A stretch of DNA of 64,000 bases, taken from NCBI GenBank assembly GCA_016192825.1, contig JACPTK010000002.1:1-64000 (forward strand). The letters run 5' to 3'. The notes under the pieces were generated by a model that was not told the DNA's origin, did not search any database, and saw only the letters and a list, made by a program, of their open reading frames with translations. Shown piece after piece: positions 17,085-28,300 of the stretch (position 1 is the stretch's first letter; the number at the start of each line of letters is the position of its first letter). The position numbers were made by a program, and so were the translations under genes. The DNA is from Betaproteobacteria bacterium. Lineage in GTDB: Bacteria; Pseudomonadota; Gammaproteobacteria; Burkholderiales; SG8-41.

Positions 17085-18323
17085 ATGACCGGGATACGCA
17101 TTGCCCACAATCTGAAACTGCTCGCGCAGCACAACGCCGGCGGCGCGCCCAATCTCGGCGAGGGCATGGCGATGAAGATCAAGGACGGCCGGCGCTACAT
17201 GTACATCGCCCACGAGCATGCCCCGGCGTGCTTCTCGATTTTCGACGTGACCGAGCCGTCGGATCCGAAGATGCTGTTCCAGAGGCCGCTGCCCCACAGC
17301 AGGGTGCGCGGCAATTCGCTCGCGATGCGCGGCGACATCCTGCTGATGGCCTACCAGGCCTACGACCCGGGGGGCAGGCCAGCGGGCTTCCAGGTCTACG
17401 ACATCTCGAAGCCGGCGGAGCCGCGCGAGATCACGTTTTACGACCTGTGGGGCAACGACAATCACTCGGTCGGCGTGCACTACGTGTCGTTCATGGATGG
17501 GCGCTACGCGCACATCTGCGCGACACACCCGGATTTCGTCCCGAACCACAAGGACGACATGCAGTTCTACCAGATCATCGACCTCGGCAACCCGTCGAAG
17601 CCCGTCGAAGTCGGGCGCTGGTGGCTGCCGGGCCAGCGGAAGGGCGACGAGGCGCCGCCGCTGGAGCACCACGTCGCGCCCGCGCTCCACTTCGGCATGC
17701 GGCCGCACCACACGCTCTCCTACCCCGAGCGCCCGGACCGCGCCTACATCGGCTGGATCGATGCCGGCATCGTGATTCTCGACATCTCGGACAAGGCGCA
17801 TCCGAAGCTGGTGAGCCGCCTCGACTACCACCCGCCCTTCCCCGGCTTCACGCACACCGTGCTGCCGCTGTTCGACCGCGACCTGCTGGTCGTCACCGAC
17901 GAGGCGACCGGCGACCAGGGTCTCGACTGGCCCAAGCGCTGCTGGATGGTGGACCTGCGCCTGGAGACCAACCCCGTGATCATCGGCAGCCTGCCGACGC
18001 CGCGCGACTTCGACACGCTGCACTCGGTCGGGGGGCGCATCGGCGCGCACAACATCCACGAGAACGAGACCGAGCCGGGGGCCGCCAGGCTGGAGAACAC
18101 GGTGGTCTCGACCTGGTTCAGCGCGGGGCTGCGCGTCTACGACATCGCCGACCCGTACCGGCCGGAGGAGATCGCTGCGTTCCTGCCGCAGACGCCGCAG
18201 GGCCAGCGCGGCTGCCGCATCAGCGACGTGTTCGTGGACGACCGCTCGATCATCTACGCGGCCGACCGCGCGTGCGGCGGGCTCTACGTGCTGGAATACA
18301 CCGGCAAGCGGCCGCTCAACTAA
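17085..18323 (+). CDS. LVIVD-repeat beta-propeller protein
   Basis: The 412-residue protein contains repeated strand motifs of the LVIVD type (FSIFDVTEPSDPKML, FQVYDISKPAEPRE, IVILDISDKAHPKLV, LRVYDIADPYRPEEI), which suggest a propeller. No signal peptide is seen. The start at 17085 is preferred because GAAGGA lies six bases ahead, whereas for the ATG at 17079 the same motif touches the start. Function is not known for this family. Confidence 0.72.
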   Translation: MTGIRIAHNLKLLAQHNAGGAPNLGEGMAMKIKDGRRYMYIAHEHAPACFSIFDVTEPSDPKMLFQRPLPHSRVRGNSLAMRGDILLMAYQAYDPGGRPAGFQVYDISKPAEPREITFYDLWGNDNHSVGVHYVSFMDGRYAHICATHPDFVPNHKDDMQFYQIIDLGNPSKPVEVGRWWLPGQRKGDEAPPLEHHVAPALHFGMRPHHTLSYPERPDRAYIGWIDAGIVILDISDKAHPKLVSRLDYHPPFPGFTHTVLPLFDRDLLVVTDEATGDQGLDWPKRCWMVDLRLETNPVIIGSLPTPRDFDTLHSVGGRIGAHNIHENETEPGAARLENTVVSTWFSAGLRVYDIADPYRPEEIAAFLPQTPQGQRGCRISDVFVDDRSIIYAADRACGGLYVLEYTGKRPLN

Positions 18324-18381
18324 GGAAGGAGGTAGTTTGCAGTTTGCAGTTACTGCCAACTGACGGCTGCCAACTCATCCG

Positions 18382-18756
18382 TCATTGCGCGCCAAGCAGA
18401 GTGGCTTGCACCTCGTCAACGGCGCCGATCCACTTCTCGCGCGCGGACGTCCCGGCGGCGTAAGCATCCATCAGGGTGATGACCAGGGAAAGCGTATCGG
18501 AATCGAGCGCTGAGACTTCCGCGCGCCGGAAATCGCCCTCTTGGTACGTCAGCGCGGACAGGATGCGGGCCAGCAGGCGGGATTGCGTGAACGCGGGGTT
18601 CTGCGTGATTTTCCTCACCGCGGCAGCCAGGGGATCCCCGACCAGAACACGTGAACCAAAGCACGCGACGCGCCGCAGCTCTTCCTGGAACCGGACCGCC
18701 GACAGCAGCTCGGTCGCTCCGGCCGCGGATCTCGGTTCGCTGGGCTGCTCGCTCAC
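18382..18756 (-). CDS. Hypothetical protein (124 aa)
   Basis: This is a soluble, mostly helical, unrecognised protein with no signal peptide or membrane segment. It ends six bases from the upstream GlsB/YeaQ gene on the same strand, so the two are probably co-transcribed. Confidence 0.55.
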   Translation of the reverse strand: MSEQPSEPRSAAGATELLSAVRFQEELRRVACFGSRVLVGDPLAAAVRKITQNPAFTQSRLLARILSALTYQEGDFRRAEVSALDSDTLSLVITLMDAYAAGTSAREKWIGAVDEVQATLLGAQ

Positions 18757-18762
18757 GTCAGA

Positions 18763-19032
18763 TCACACGCCGTAGCGGTTGGAAACCAGATTGCCGATGG
18801 CCAGGCACCCCGCCGCGCTCGCCAGTGCGACCGCCATTGCAAACACATTGAAGTTGTTCGGGGCGTCCGTGACCGTGCCGAGCATCGGCGCAAGCACGTT
18901 CCCGCCGAAGAATCCGCCCACCACGCCGATGATGATCGAAACGATCAGGCCCCGCTCTTCATTGAACTTCAGGACCGTATAACCCATCCAGCCGAGTATG
19001 CCGCCCGCCAGGACCCACATCGCGATGTTCAT
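18763..19032 (-). CDS. GlsB/YeaQ/YmgE-family small membrane protein
   Basis: This 89-residue protein has three hydrophobic segments separated by glycine-rich turns (WVLAGGILGWMGYTVL, LIVSIIIGVVGGFFGGNVLAP, FAMAVALASAAGCLAIGNL), the pattern of transglycosylase-associated/YeaQ stress proteins. ATG at 19032 has GAGGAAAAA ahead of it; the longer 106-residue frame would put a charged leader before the first helix. A TGTGCGC-type palindrome sits 60-80 bp upstream. Confidence 0.82.
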   Translation of the reverse strand: MNIAMWVLAGGILGWMGYTVLKFNEERGLIVSIIIGVVGGFFGGNVLAPMLGTVTDAPNNFNVFAMAVALASAAGCLAIGNLVSNRYGV

Positions 19033-19064
19033 TTTTTCCTCACAGAGAAAGTAGCGTGACAGCT

Positions 19065-19110
19065 TGCAGCGTACGCCAGGCAATCCGCTTGGTCCGTACG
19101 CCAGCGCACA
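19065..19110. promoter_or_regulatory. TGTGCGC-palindrome site 1 (upstream of GlsB/YeaQ gene)
   Basis: CGTACGCCAGCGCACA (19095-19110) matches the palindrome seen at sites 2-4, and a second partial copy (GCGTACGCCAGG) lies beside it. It is 63 bp from the start of the GlsB/YeaQ gene. Confidence 0.5.
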
Positions 19111-19256
19111 TTGCGGGCGGTTTCCACGGCCGGGGATACGGCGACTTCCCGAGACTGACGTTTTCGATGCCGTTCCCGGAAATGCGCCTCGTTAACGACA
19201 CCAAACGCTGCGTCAGGCCTTGGCTGCTGCCGCCTGTTTCTTCTTCCTGGTATCGA

Positions 19257-21228
<1,972 letters not shown>

Positions 21229-21254
21229 ACGCGATGCTCCTCGATTGATCATGC

Positions 21255-22325
21255 CTAGGCGTAACAACGCAAGCGCTGCGAAAACTCCACCAGAGGGCGA
21301 ACGCCGCTCGCCTCGGCGCGCTGGCACCAGTCCTGCAGCCGGCGCACCAGTTGCTCCTTGGATAAGGGGGAACGCTCCCACAGCGCCATGAGTTCCCGGC
21401 GCATGGAATACATGGTCTGCCGTGCCTGTGCGTCCTGGTCCTCGGCACCGATGCGCTTCAGCGACTTGGCGTACTTCGCCAGGACATCGTAGCGATGGGT
21501 AATCACCGCTTGCAGCGTCTGCAGGTTCGGGATCAGCCTGGGCGCGGCGAAACGCGGGACCGGCGCGACGCGCTTGACCTTCGCGAGTCCCAGCGCTTCG
21601 AGTATGCGGATGTACATCCAGCCGATGTCGAACTCGTACCACTTGCTCGACAGCTTGGCCGATGTCGTGAAGGCGTGGTGATTGTTGTGCAACTCCTCGC
21701 CGCCGATGAGGATGCCCCACGGCACGATGTTGGTGCTGGCGTCCTCGGTGGGCCAGTTGCGGTAGCCCCAGTAGTGGCCGATGCCGTTGATCACGCCGGC
21801 CGCCCAGAACGGGATCCAGGCGATCTGCGTCAGGTAAATCAGCGCCCCGGGCACGATGCCGAACAGGATGACGTCAGCCAAGCCCATCAGCGTCAGGCCG
21901 AGTTTCAGGTACCGGGAGTAAACATGGCGCTCGAGCCAGTCGACGGGGGTCCCGTGGCCGTAGCGCTCGATAGTGTCACGATTGCGGGTTTCTTTGACGT
22001 ACAGGATTACCCCGCCCCACAGCACGCGGTTGATGCCCAGCACCTGCGGGCTGTGCGGATCCTCCGGGGTCTCGACCTTGGCGTGGTGCTTGCGGTGTAT
22101 CGCGGCCCACTCCTTCGTCACCATGCCGGTCGTCAGCCACAGCCACAGCCGGAAGAAATGACTCACGGCCGGATGCAGATCGAGCGCGCGGTGCGCCTGA
22201 TGGCGGTGGAGGAACACCGTGACCGCAACGATGGTGATGTGCGTCAGCACCAGGGCCACGATCGCGTAGCCCCACCACGGAAGGTCGAATACCCAGGAAA
22301 AAAGCAAGTTCAATTCACTCATCAC
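21255..22325 (-). CDS. Acyl-CoA/acyl-lipid delta-9-type fatty acid desaturase
   Basis: It is a membrane di-iron desaturase of 356 residues. The three histidine boxes are present: HRHQAHR (about 40), HRKHH (about 77) and EELHNNHH (about 211). Hydrophobic pairs lie around them ([23 protein letters not shown] and [22 protein letters not shown]). It would introduce double bonds into acyl chains and so adjust membrane fluidity. It precedes groES-groL on the same strand, an order consistent with a temperature or envelope-stress unit. Confidence 0.92.
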   Translation of the reverse strand: MMSELNLLFSWVFDLPWWGYAIVALVLTHITIVAVTVFLHRHQAHRALDLHPAVSHFFRLWLWLTTGMVTKEWAAIHRKHHAKVETPEDPHSPQVLGINRVLWGGVILYVKETRNRDTIERYGHGTPVDWLERHVYSRYLKLGLTLMGLADVILFGIVPGALIYLTQIAWIPFWAAGVINGIGHYWGYRNWPTEDASTNIVPWGILIGGEELHNNHHAFTTSAKLSSKWYEFDIGWMYIRILEALGLAKVKRVAPVPRFAAPRLIPNLQTLQAVITHRYDVLAKYAKSLKRIGAEDQDAQARQTMYSMRRELMALWERSPLSKEQLVRRLQDWCQRAEASGVRPLVEFSQRLRCYA

Positions 22326-22350
22326 TCAGCACTCAGCACTCAGCACTCAT
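22320..22350. repeat. CACTCAG tandem repeat
   Basis: CACTCAG is repeated about three times directly before the desaturase start, the same unit as in the ahcY-metF spacer. Confidence 0.55.
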
Positions 22351-22514
22351 CATCGACCTCCAGCCCGGCCCATCGTCCTGCGCCCCTTGTTCCTGGCGGG
22401 ACTCCGCTGCGCGTTCCGCCACGACGCCTTTCGCTGCCCGGGGTAAGCGCTCCTCTTCAGGGCCGAGAACCATCTATCGATGCGGCAATTGTCCCCTTCG
22501 CGGCCGGGACGCTC

Positions 22515-22530
22515 TGTGCGCCAGCGCACA
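22515..22530. promoter_or_regulatory. TGTGCGC-palindrome site 2 (crp-like gene 1)
   Basis: TGTGCGCCAGCGCACA is a perfect 7+2+7 palindrome, 34 bp ahead of the first Crp-like gene and between it and the divergent desaturase gene. Confidence 0.6.
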
Positions 22531-22564
22531 TACGGTTGAGCATCGCTGCTGTAGCCTTCGCGTC

Positions 22565-23314
22565 ATGCCGGCTGCGATCCCCATCCCTGCTGCAAACAGC
22601 CTGCTGGCCGCCCTGCCCCGCACCGAGTATCAGCGCCTGATTTCCGGCTTGGAGCCGGTCAAGCTCGCTTTCGGGGAAGTGCTCTATCAGCCCGGAGAAC
22701 CGATCCGGCATGCCTACTTCCCCAACGACTGCCTGATTTCCCTGCTGGCGGTAGTGGAGGGCCGCACCGTATTGGAGGTCGGATTGGTCGGCAGCGAAGG
22801 TATGGCCGGCATCTCCCTGGCGCTGGGGATCGGCGTTTCGCCCCTTCGCGCCCTGGTGCAGGAAAGCGGGACGGCGATGCGCATGAAATCCGCGCGCTTT
22901 GGCCGCGAATTCAGCCGCAACCCGTCGCTGCGACGGGAACTGTTCCGCTACACGCATTCATTGATGGCCCAGGCCACGCAAACCGCCGTGTGCAGCCGCT
23001 TTCACCTGCTGGAAGCACGCCTCGCCCGTTTGCTGCTGATGACGCGCGACCGCATGCGGTCAGACGATTTCCGTCTCACGCACGAATTTCTTGCGCAAAT
23101 GCTGGGGGTACGACGGGTCGGCGTCACCAAGGCGGCCGGCACCCTGCAGCACCACAACCTGATCAGTTACAGCCGCGGCGGCATCAGAATTCTCGATCGG
23201 GAGGGTCTCGAAGCGGCTTCATGCCGGTGTTACCAGATCGTCAAGAACGTGCACGACCGTACACAAGGCGAGCATTCAAATCGTAAGTATTCACCGATCG
23301 CTGCCGTGGCTTGA
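22565..23314 (+). CDS. Crp/Fnr-family transcriptional regulator 1
   Basis: The 249-residue protein has an N-terminal cyclic-nucleotide-binding-type beta-roll (LEPVKLAFGEVLYQPGEPIRHAYFP) and a C-terminal winged helix around residues 170-220, with FLAQMLGVRRVGVTKAAGTLQ as the DNA-reading helix pair. The beta-roll lacks the RxS cAMP signature, so it probably senses something else or is ligand-independent. A perfect palindrome lies 34 bp before its start, suggesting autoregulation. It is a paralogue of the gene at 24283. Confidence 0.85.
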   Translation: MPAAIPIPAANSLLAALPRTEYQRLISGLEPVKLAFGEVLYQPGEPIRHAYFPNDCLISLLAVVEGRTVLEVGLVGSEGMAGISLALGIGVSPLRALVQESGTAMRMKSARFGREFSRNPSLRRELFRYTHSLMAQATQTAVCSRFHLLEARLARLLLMTRDRMRSDDFRLTHEFLAQMLGVRRVGVTKAAGTLQHHNLISYSRGGIRILDREGLEAASCRCYQIVKNVHDRTQGEHSNRKYSPIAAVA

Positions 23315-23318
23315 GACG

Positions 23319-23486
23319 GTGACGACCGGATTCAACCGGAAAACCGTCGGGTTGCACGGCCGCAACATGAGGCCCAACTCCGAAAGCACTTCCGGCTCGC
23401 GCGGCGACTACAAGCCGGCGCAGGTCAGCAACGAAATCGTGGAAAAAGAGCTGATGAAGTTCATCGGTGAGATCGCCAACTGGTAA
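23319..23486 (+). CDS. Possible small protein or gene remnant (55 aa)
   Basis: A frame beginning GTG five bases after the regulator's stop, or ATG at 23367, runs to TAA at 23484 and ends VEKELMKFIGEIANW. It is short with no recognised relatives. The ordered C-terminal helix suggests a real peptide or the tail of a lost gene. Confidence 0.25.
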   Translation: MTTGFNRKTVGLHGRNMRPNSESTSGSRGDYKPAQVSNEIVEKELMKFIGEIANW

Positions 23487-23519
23487 GATAAACCCGTCAC
23501 ATCATCGTAAGCCGCTCGC

Positions 23520-23738
23520 ATGATGACAGCAAGACGCAAGCCCAAACGCGCAGCGTATGGTATTCAAGACAAGGTAAGAACGCTTCGCGGCGAAGGCATC
23601 ATCAAGTACGTATTTCCACGAGGCCCGCATGGCAAGAACGCTTATTCCGTGGATCTTGGCAATAAGCGCGTTGGCGTGATATTCGCTGAAGATGAGATTA
23701 CGTTCATAGAAAGGGCAATAAATCACCTTGAACATTAA
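23520..23738 (+). CDS. Hypothetical small protein (72 aa)
   Basis: The product is basic at the N-terminus and then beta-rich (DKVRTLRGEGIIKYVFPRG, AYSVDLGNKRVGVIFAEDEI), which looks like a small SH3-like barrel. Base composition is visibly richer in A/T than the neighbours, hinting at acquisition. It overlaps the convergent small gene by four bases. Confidence 0.5.
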   Translation: MMTARRKPKRAAYGIQDKVRTLRGEGIIKYVFPRGPHGKNAYSVDLGNKRVGVIFAEDEITFIERAINHLEH

Positions 23739-23893
23739 CGCTTGTGCGCTATGTTCACGAGCTGGCCATAGGCTTTTTCGTCGGCTTCTCCCTGCTGCCG
23801 GGTCAAATCCTTGATCAGTGCCAAAAGCGCCTTGATGTTCTGCGAAATTTCGGTAAGGCTGGAAAGCATCTGCTGCTCTTCGGTGCTGGTCAT
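23735..23893 (-). CDS. Hypothetical small helical protein (52 aa)
   Basis: It starts MTSTEEQQMLSSLTEI after AGGAG at ideal spacing. The rest is one long amphipathic helix, likely coiled coil (SQNIKALLALIKDLTRQQGEA). The track's longer frame adds an unlikely leader. Function unknown. Confidence 0.5.
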   Translation of the reverse strand: MTSTEEQQMLSSLTEISQNIKALLALIKDLTRQQGEADEKAYGQLVNIAHKR

Positions 23894-24057
23894 ATCCAAT
23901 ACTCCTGTTTGATCTTGCGGCGGAGCGAAACCGGGCATTCTTCGGAATAGTGCCCTCGTTCGGGATCGCCCTGCAGCTCTCGCTCCTGATCGTCGTCTAC
24001 CGCGTTCTCCCGGAACCGGCCGCAGCGAACCGGCGCCCTCGTCGCACTTGCCGACGG

Positions 24058-24141
24058 TTACTGAGTGGCTGACTGGCCGCCGATCGACACGCTGAAGTTG
24101 GCCGTTTGCAGCTTGTACGAAGACGGGATACCCTCGATCAT
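24058..24141 (-). CDS. Putative 27-residue peptide gene
   Basis: ATG at 24141 is preceded by GGAGGG with 5-nt spacing, an excellent ribosome-binding site. The frame runs 27 codons (MIEGIPSSYKLQTANF at its start) to TAA. It lies 25 bp from palindrome site 3 and is divergent from the second Crp-like gene. The longer 65-residue frame in the track has no such start signal. No function can be named. Confidence 0.35.
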   Translation of the reverse strand: MIEGIPSSYKLQTANFSVSIGGQSATQ

Positions 24142-24166
24142 TATTCCCTCCCGGTCCGGAACGTTC

Positions 24167-24182
24167 TGTGCGCTAGCGTACG
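24167..24182. promoter_or_regulatory. TGTGCGC-palindrome site 3
   Basis: TGTGCGCTAGCGTACG matches the palindrome consensus with changes in the last half-site. It sits between the 27-residue peptide gene (25 bp) and the second Crp-like gene (100 bp). Confidence 0.5.
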
Positions 24183-24282
24183 TAGGGAGTATGCTGCCCA
24201 ATCGAACCGATTCGCGTTCTTGATGGGCGCAATTCGGCCGCATCGGCAACGGCATCCTGAACGTGGATAGAACTGGCCCGCA

Positions 24283-25002
24283 ATGCCCGCATCACACAAA
24301 CCCGAGCAAAACCAGCTGCTTGCCGCCCTACCTGCGGCGGACTACGAGCGCCTGCGGCCCCATCTGGAACCCGTGACATTGCCGCTGGGCCTGGTCGTCT
24401 TCGAATCCGGCAGCAAATTGCGGCACCTGTATTTCCCCGCCAGCGGTATCGTGTCTTTGCTCTACGCCATGGAAAACGGGGCCTCGACGGAGATCGCGGT
24501 CATCGGCAACGAAGGCGCGGTCGGGATTGCGTTGTTCATGGGCGGTGAAAGCACGCCAAGCCGGGCGGTGGTGCAAAGCGCAGGCCACGGCTACCGGCTC
24601 AAGGCCGCCGTGCTGAAAACGGAATTCGAGCTCGGCGGCTCGCTGCAGCACCTGCTGCTGCGCTATACCCAGGCGCTCATCGCGCAGATGACGCAGACCG
24701 CGGTCTGCAACCGGCACCATTCGGTGGACCAGCAGCTATGCCGCTGGCTCTTGCTGAGCCTGGATCGGCTGCCCTCGAATAAGCTCGCCATGACCCAGGA
24801 GCTGATCGCCAACATGCTGGGGGTGCGCCGCGAAGGCGTCACCGAAGCCGCCGGCAAGCTGCAACAAGCGGGGCTGATCCGCTACAGCCGCGGCCACATC
24901 ACTGTCCTCGATCGCCCGAAGCTGGAGAAACGGGTATGCGAGTGCTACGCGGTGGTGAAAAAAGAAATGGACCGTCTGCTGCCCTACAAGACCCCAATCT
25001 GA
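24283..25002 (+). CDS. Crp/Fnr-family transcriptional regulator 2
   Basis: This 239-residue paralogue of the gene at 22565 has the same beta-roll (LEPVTLPLGLVVFESGSKLRHLYFP) and winged helix (LIANMLGVRREGVTEAAGKL). The recognition helix differs from its sibling at few positions, so both may read the same operator. There is no Fnr-type cysteine cluster and no cAMP signature. A variant palindrome lies 100 bp upstream. Confidence 0.85.
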   Translation: MPASHKPEQNQLLAALPAADYERLRPHLEPVTLPLGLVVFESGSKLRHLYFPASGIVSLLYAMENGASTEIAVIGNEGAVGIALFMGGESTPSRAVVQSAGHGYRLKAAVLKTEFELGGSLQHLLLRYTQALIAQMTQTAVCNRHHSVDQQLCRWLLLSLDRLPSNKLAMTQELIANMLGVRREGVTEAAGKLQQAGLIRYSRGHITVLDRPKLEKRVCECYAVVKKEMDRLLPYKTPI

Positions 25003-25392
25003 TATCGCATCGAGCAGGAGACCGATCACGGCATTCCGGTTGATCGTGAAGGTCTCCAACCTTTTCGCGAATCATGCCGCACCGCCTTTCACCCCTGCCC
25101 TCGCAAGGACGGGGTTGGTTTCATCGCGCGTCGGGTGAATACGCACAGGGTCGGAAAGTCCGCACAGCATCCTGCCGTTGCGCACTCACTCAGTAAAGGC
25201 GGTTCGTCGCGATGAGAACTGCACGAACAGCGCGCCATCCCGTTCACGCTCCCGCACGCTCCCCGATAGGCGCTCCGACCCCTGAAGTCTCCATCATCAC
25301 GGTTATGGTCGCACTCATGAGTCGTTCGTTCTGTACGCTAGCGCACATACGGCGCACGGCCTCCGCGCTAATCTTAATAGCAGCGGATTCCC
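25003..25392. other. Spacer before the glucan synthase gene
   Basis: This 390-bp spacer contains palindrome site 4 near its right end. On the minus strand a 24-codon frame starts at ATG 25319 (MSATITVMMETSGVG...) with a weak ribosome-binding site. The opening 50 bp contain an inverted GGAGACC/GGTCTCC pair (25017-25023, 25050-25056), a possible terminator stem for the regulator. No other gene is evident. Confidence 0.4.
25332..25347. promoter_or_regulatory. TGTGCGC-palindrome site 4 (glucan synthase gene)
   Basis: TGTACGCTAGCGCACA lies 45 bp before the GTG start of the cyclic-glucan synthase gene and is flanked by the same GTTCTG and TACGG as sites 2 and 3. Confidence 0.55.
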
Positions 25393-28300
25393 GTGAAATC
25401 TCGGCGGCAGACCCGGTTGCCCCGCGTTTCTAATCGCAAATCGTGGTCTGAACGGTCCAACTTGAAATCGGCAATTCTTCGCGCCTTCGGGCGCGCCTCG
25501 CGGGCTCCACCATGGGATAACGAAAAGTCCATCCGCGAGGAGCTCTTCAGCATCGAGCGTCTCGAGCAGCATGCCGAGAGCCTCGCGGCAGCCCAGCCCA
25601 TCACCGCAAGGCGGGTGACGGGGCGATCGCTCGCCGTTCGACTGAGGGAAAACGAGTCGGTTCTGCTCGAAGCGTATCGCGCCATCGGCGACGCGGTCGG
25701 CGCGGGTCGTGCCATTACGCCGGCCGCCGAGTGGCTGCTCGACAACTACCATCTCGTCGAAGAGCAGATCCGCGAAATTCGTGACGATCTGCCACCGGGC
25801 TACTATCGGCAATTGCCGAAGCTGGCTGCCGGACCTTTTGCCGGCTATCCGCGGGTCTTCGGCGTGGCCTGGGCTTTTGTCGCTCATACCGACAGCCGCT
25901 TCGACCCGGAGATGCTGCGCCGGTTCGTGCGCGCCTACCAGCGCGTTCAGCCGCTGTCGATCGGGGAGTTGTGGGCGGTCGCGATCACGCTGCGGATCGT
26001 GCTCGTGGAGAATCTTCGACGCGGGGCCAGGCGCATCGTGGCGAGCCGCGCCGCGCGCCAGGAAGCGGATGCCCTGGCCGACCGGCTCCTGGGCGTGAAC
26101 GGGCGCCCGGGCAAGCCGATGCGCTCGGTCCTTCAGTATTACGAACAGGCATCGTTGCCGGACGCCTTCGCCGTCCAGCTCGTTCAACGGCTGCGGGACC
26201 AGGATCCGAAGATCACGCGGGCGCTGATGTGGCTCGAGGAGCGCCTGGCGGCACAGGGAACGACCGCCGACCAGATCGTGCACGACGAGCACCAAAGGCA
26301 AGGTGCGTCGAATGTGACGGTCCGCAACATCATCACGAGCATGCGCCTGATCTCCGACGTCGACTGGGCGGAGCTGTTCGAGAACGTCAGTCTAGTCGAC
26401 GAGACGCTGCGGTCCGGCAGCGATTTCGCGGGCATGGATTTTCCGACGCGCAACCTCTACCGCAGCGCGATCGAGGAGCTCGCGTGGGGCTCGAAATTGA
26501 CGGAACTGGAGATTGCGCGGGCGGCTCTTCTGGCCACAAACGATCCGGAGCGTCGGGCACAACAAGAGGGCGACGGTGCCGGTAGCCGCGAGCGCGATCC
26601 CGGTTATCACCTGATCGCCGGGGGGCGTCGCGCGTTCGAGGCGAGGGTCGGATTTCGCGCTCCCCTGCGGAGCTGGCCCGGCCGTTTCACCGCAACCATC
26701 GGCATCGGTGGCTATATCGGCACCATCGGCGTGGCCGCTGCGATCATTCTCTCCTTCTCGTTGTTTGCGCTGGCGGGAGCGGGAATCGGCGGCGGATGGC
26801 TCGTTTTTCTCGCGCTGCTCGGGCTGATCCCTGCCATCGATGCGGCGATGGCGCTCGTGAACCGCGGCATCACGAGAGAGTTCGGCGCGACGATCCTGCC
26901 GGGCCTGGAGCTGCGCGACGGCATACCTTCAAACCTGCGCACGGTAGTCGCCGTCCCGATCCTTCTCACGACGCAGGCCGCGCTCGAAGAGCAAATCGAG
27001 CGCCTGCAGATCCACCACCTTGCAAGTCCCGAACGCGAGCTTCATCTCGCGCTGCTCTCGGACTGGACGGACGCCGCGACCGAGACTGTTGAAGGAGATG
27101 ACGCGCTCCTCGACGCGGCCGCCGCGGGCATCGCCCGTCTGAATCGCCGCTATGGACCGGCGCCCGGGGGGGACCGCTTCCTCCTGCTCCATCGCCGGCG
27201 GGTATGGAACGAAGGGCAGAAGCGGTGGATCGGGTGGGAACGCAAGCGCGGCAAGCTCCACGAGTTGAACCGGCTGCTCCGCGGCGCGGCCGATACGACC
27301 TTCGTAGGTGTCGGCGGGCCGCCTTTCACCCCAGCTCCCGCCCCGCCTGCCGGCGTCCGTTACGTCATCACGCTCGACGCCGATACCCGGATGCCGCGGG
27401 AAACGGCCCGCCGACTGGTGGGTAAGATGGCGCATCCGCTCAACCATCCGCGGTTCGATGCCGGCACCCGGCGCGTCGTCGAAGGATATGGCGTGTTGCA
27501 GCCGCGCGTGACGCCTTCGCTGCCGATCGGCCGCGAGGGGTCGCTCTTCCAGCGCATCTTCTCCAGCACGAGCGGCATCGATCCGTACGCCTCTGCCGTG
27601 TCCGACGTGTATCAGGATCTCTTCGGCGAGGGTTCCTATACCGGCAAGGGCATCTACGATGTGGATGCCTTCGAAGCGGCGCTCGATGGCCGCGTGCACG
27701 AAAGCACGCTTCTCAGCCACGATCTTTTCGAGGGGACCTTCGCCCGCGCCGGCCTCGCTTCCGATATCGAGGTCGTCGAGGAGTTTCCGTCACGCTACGA
27801 CGTCGCCGCCGCACGCCAGCACCGCTGGGCGCGCGGCGACTGGCAGTTGCTGCCGTGGATACTCGGGCGCGGTGACGCCGCGGTCGAGGATCGGAGCACG
27901 AGCGCGGTCCCGCTGATCGGCCGCTGGAAGATGCTGGATAACCTGCGGCGGTCGCTGTCGGCGCCGGCGAGCGTCATCGCCCTGCTGGCGGGATGGGCAC
28001 TGCCGCTCCACGCGGCCGCCGTCTGGACCGGCTTCGTCGTGTCGACGATCGCGTTGTCGACGCTGCTCCCCGTTCTCGCCGTGATCGTGCCGCGACGTGC
28101 CCGGGTCACAGCACGCAGCCACCTGCGCGCGCTCGCGGCGGATGTCCGGCTCGCCATGTCCCTGACCGCATTGCTGGTCGTGTTCCTCGCGCATCAAGCC
28201 TGGTTGATGACGGATGCGGTCGGAAGAACGCTGTTTCGTCTGTTCGTGAGCCACCGGCATCTGCTCGACTGGGTCACGGCCGGTCAGGCGCAGGTGAGCC

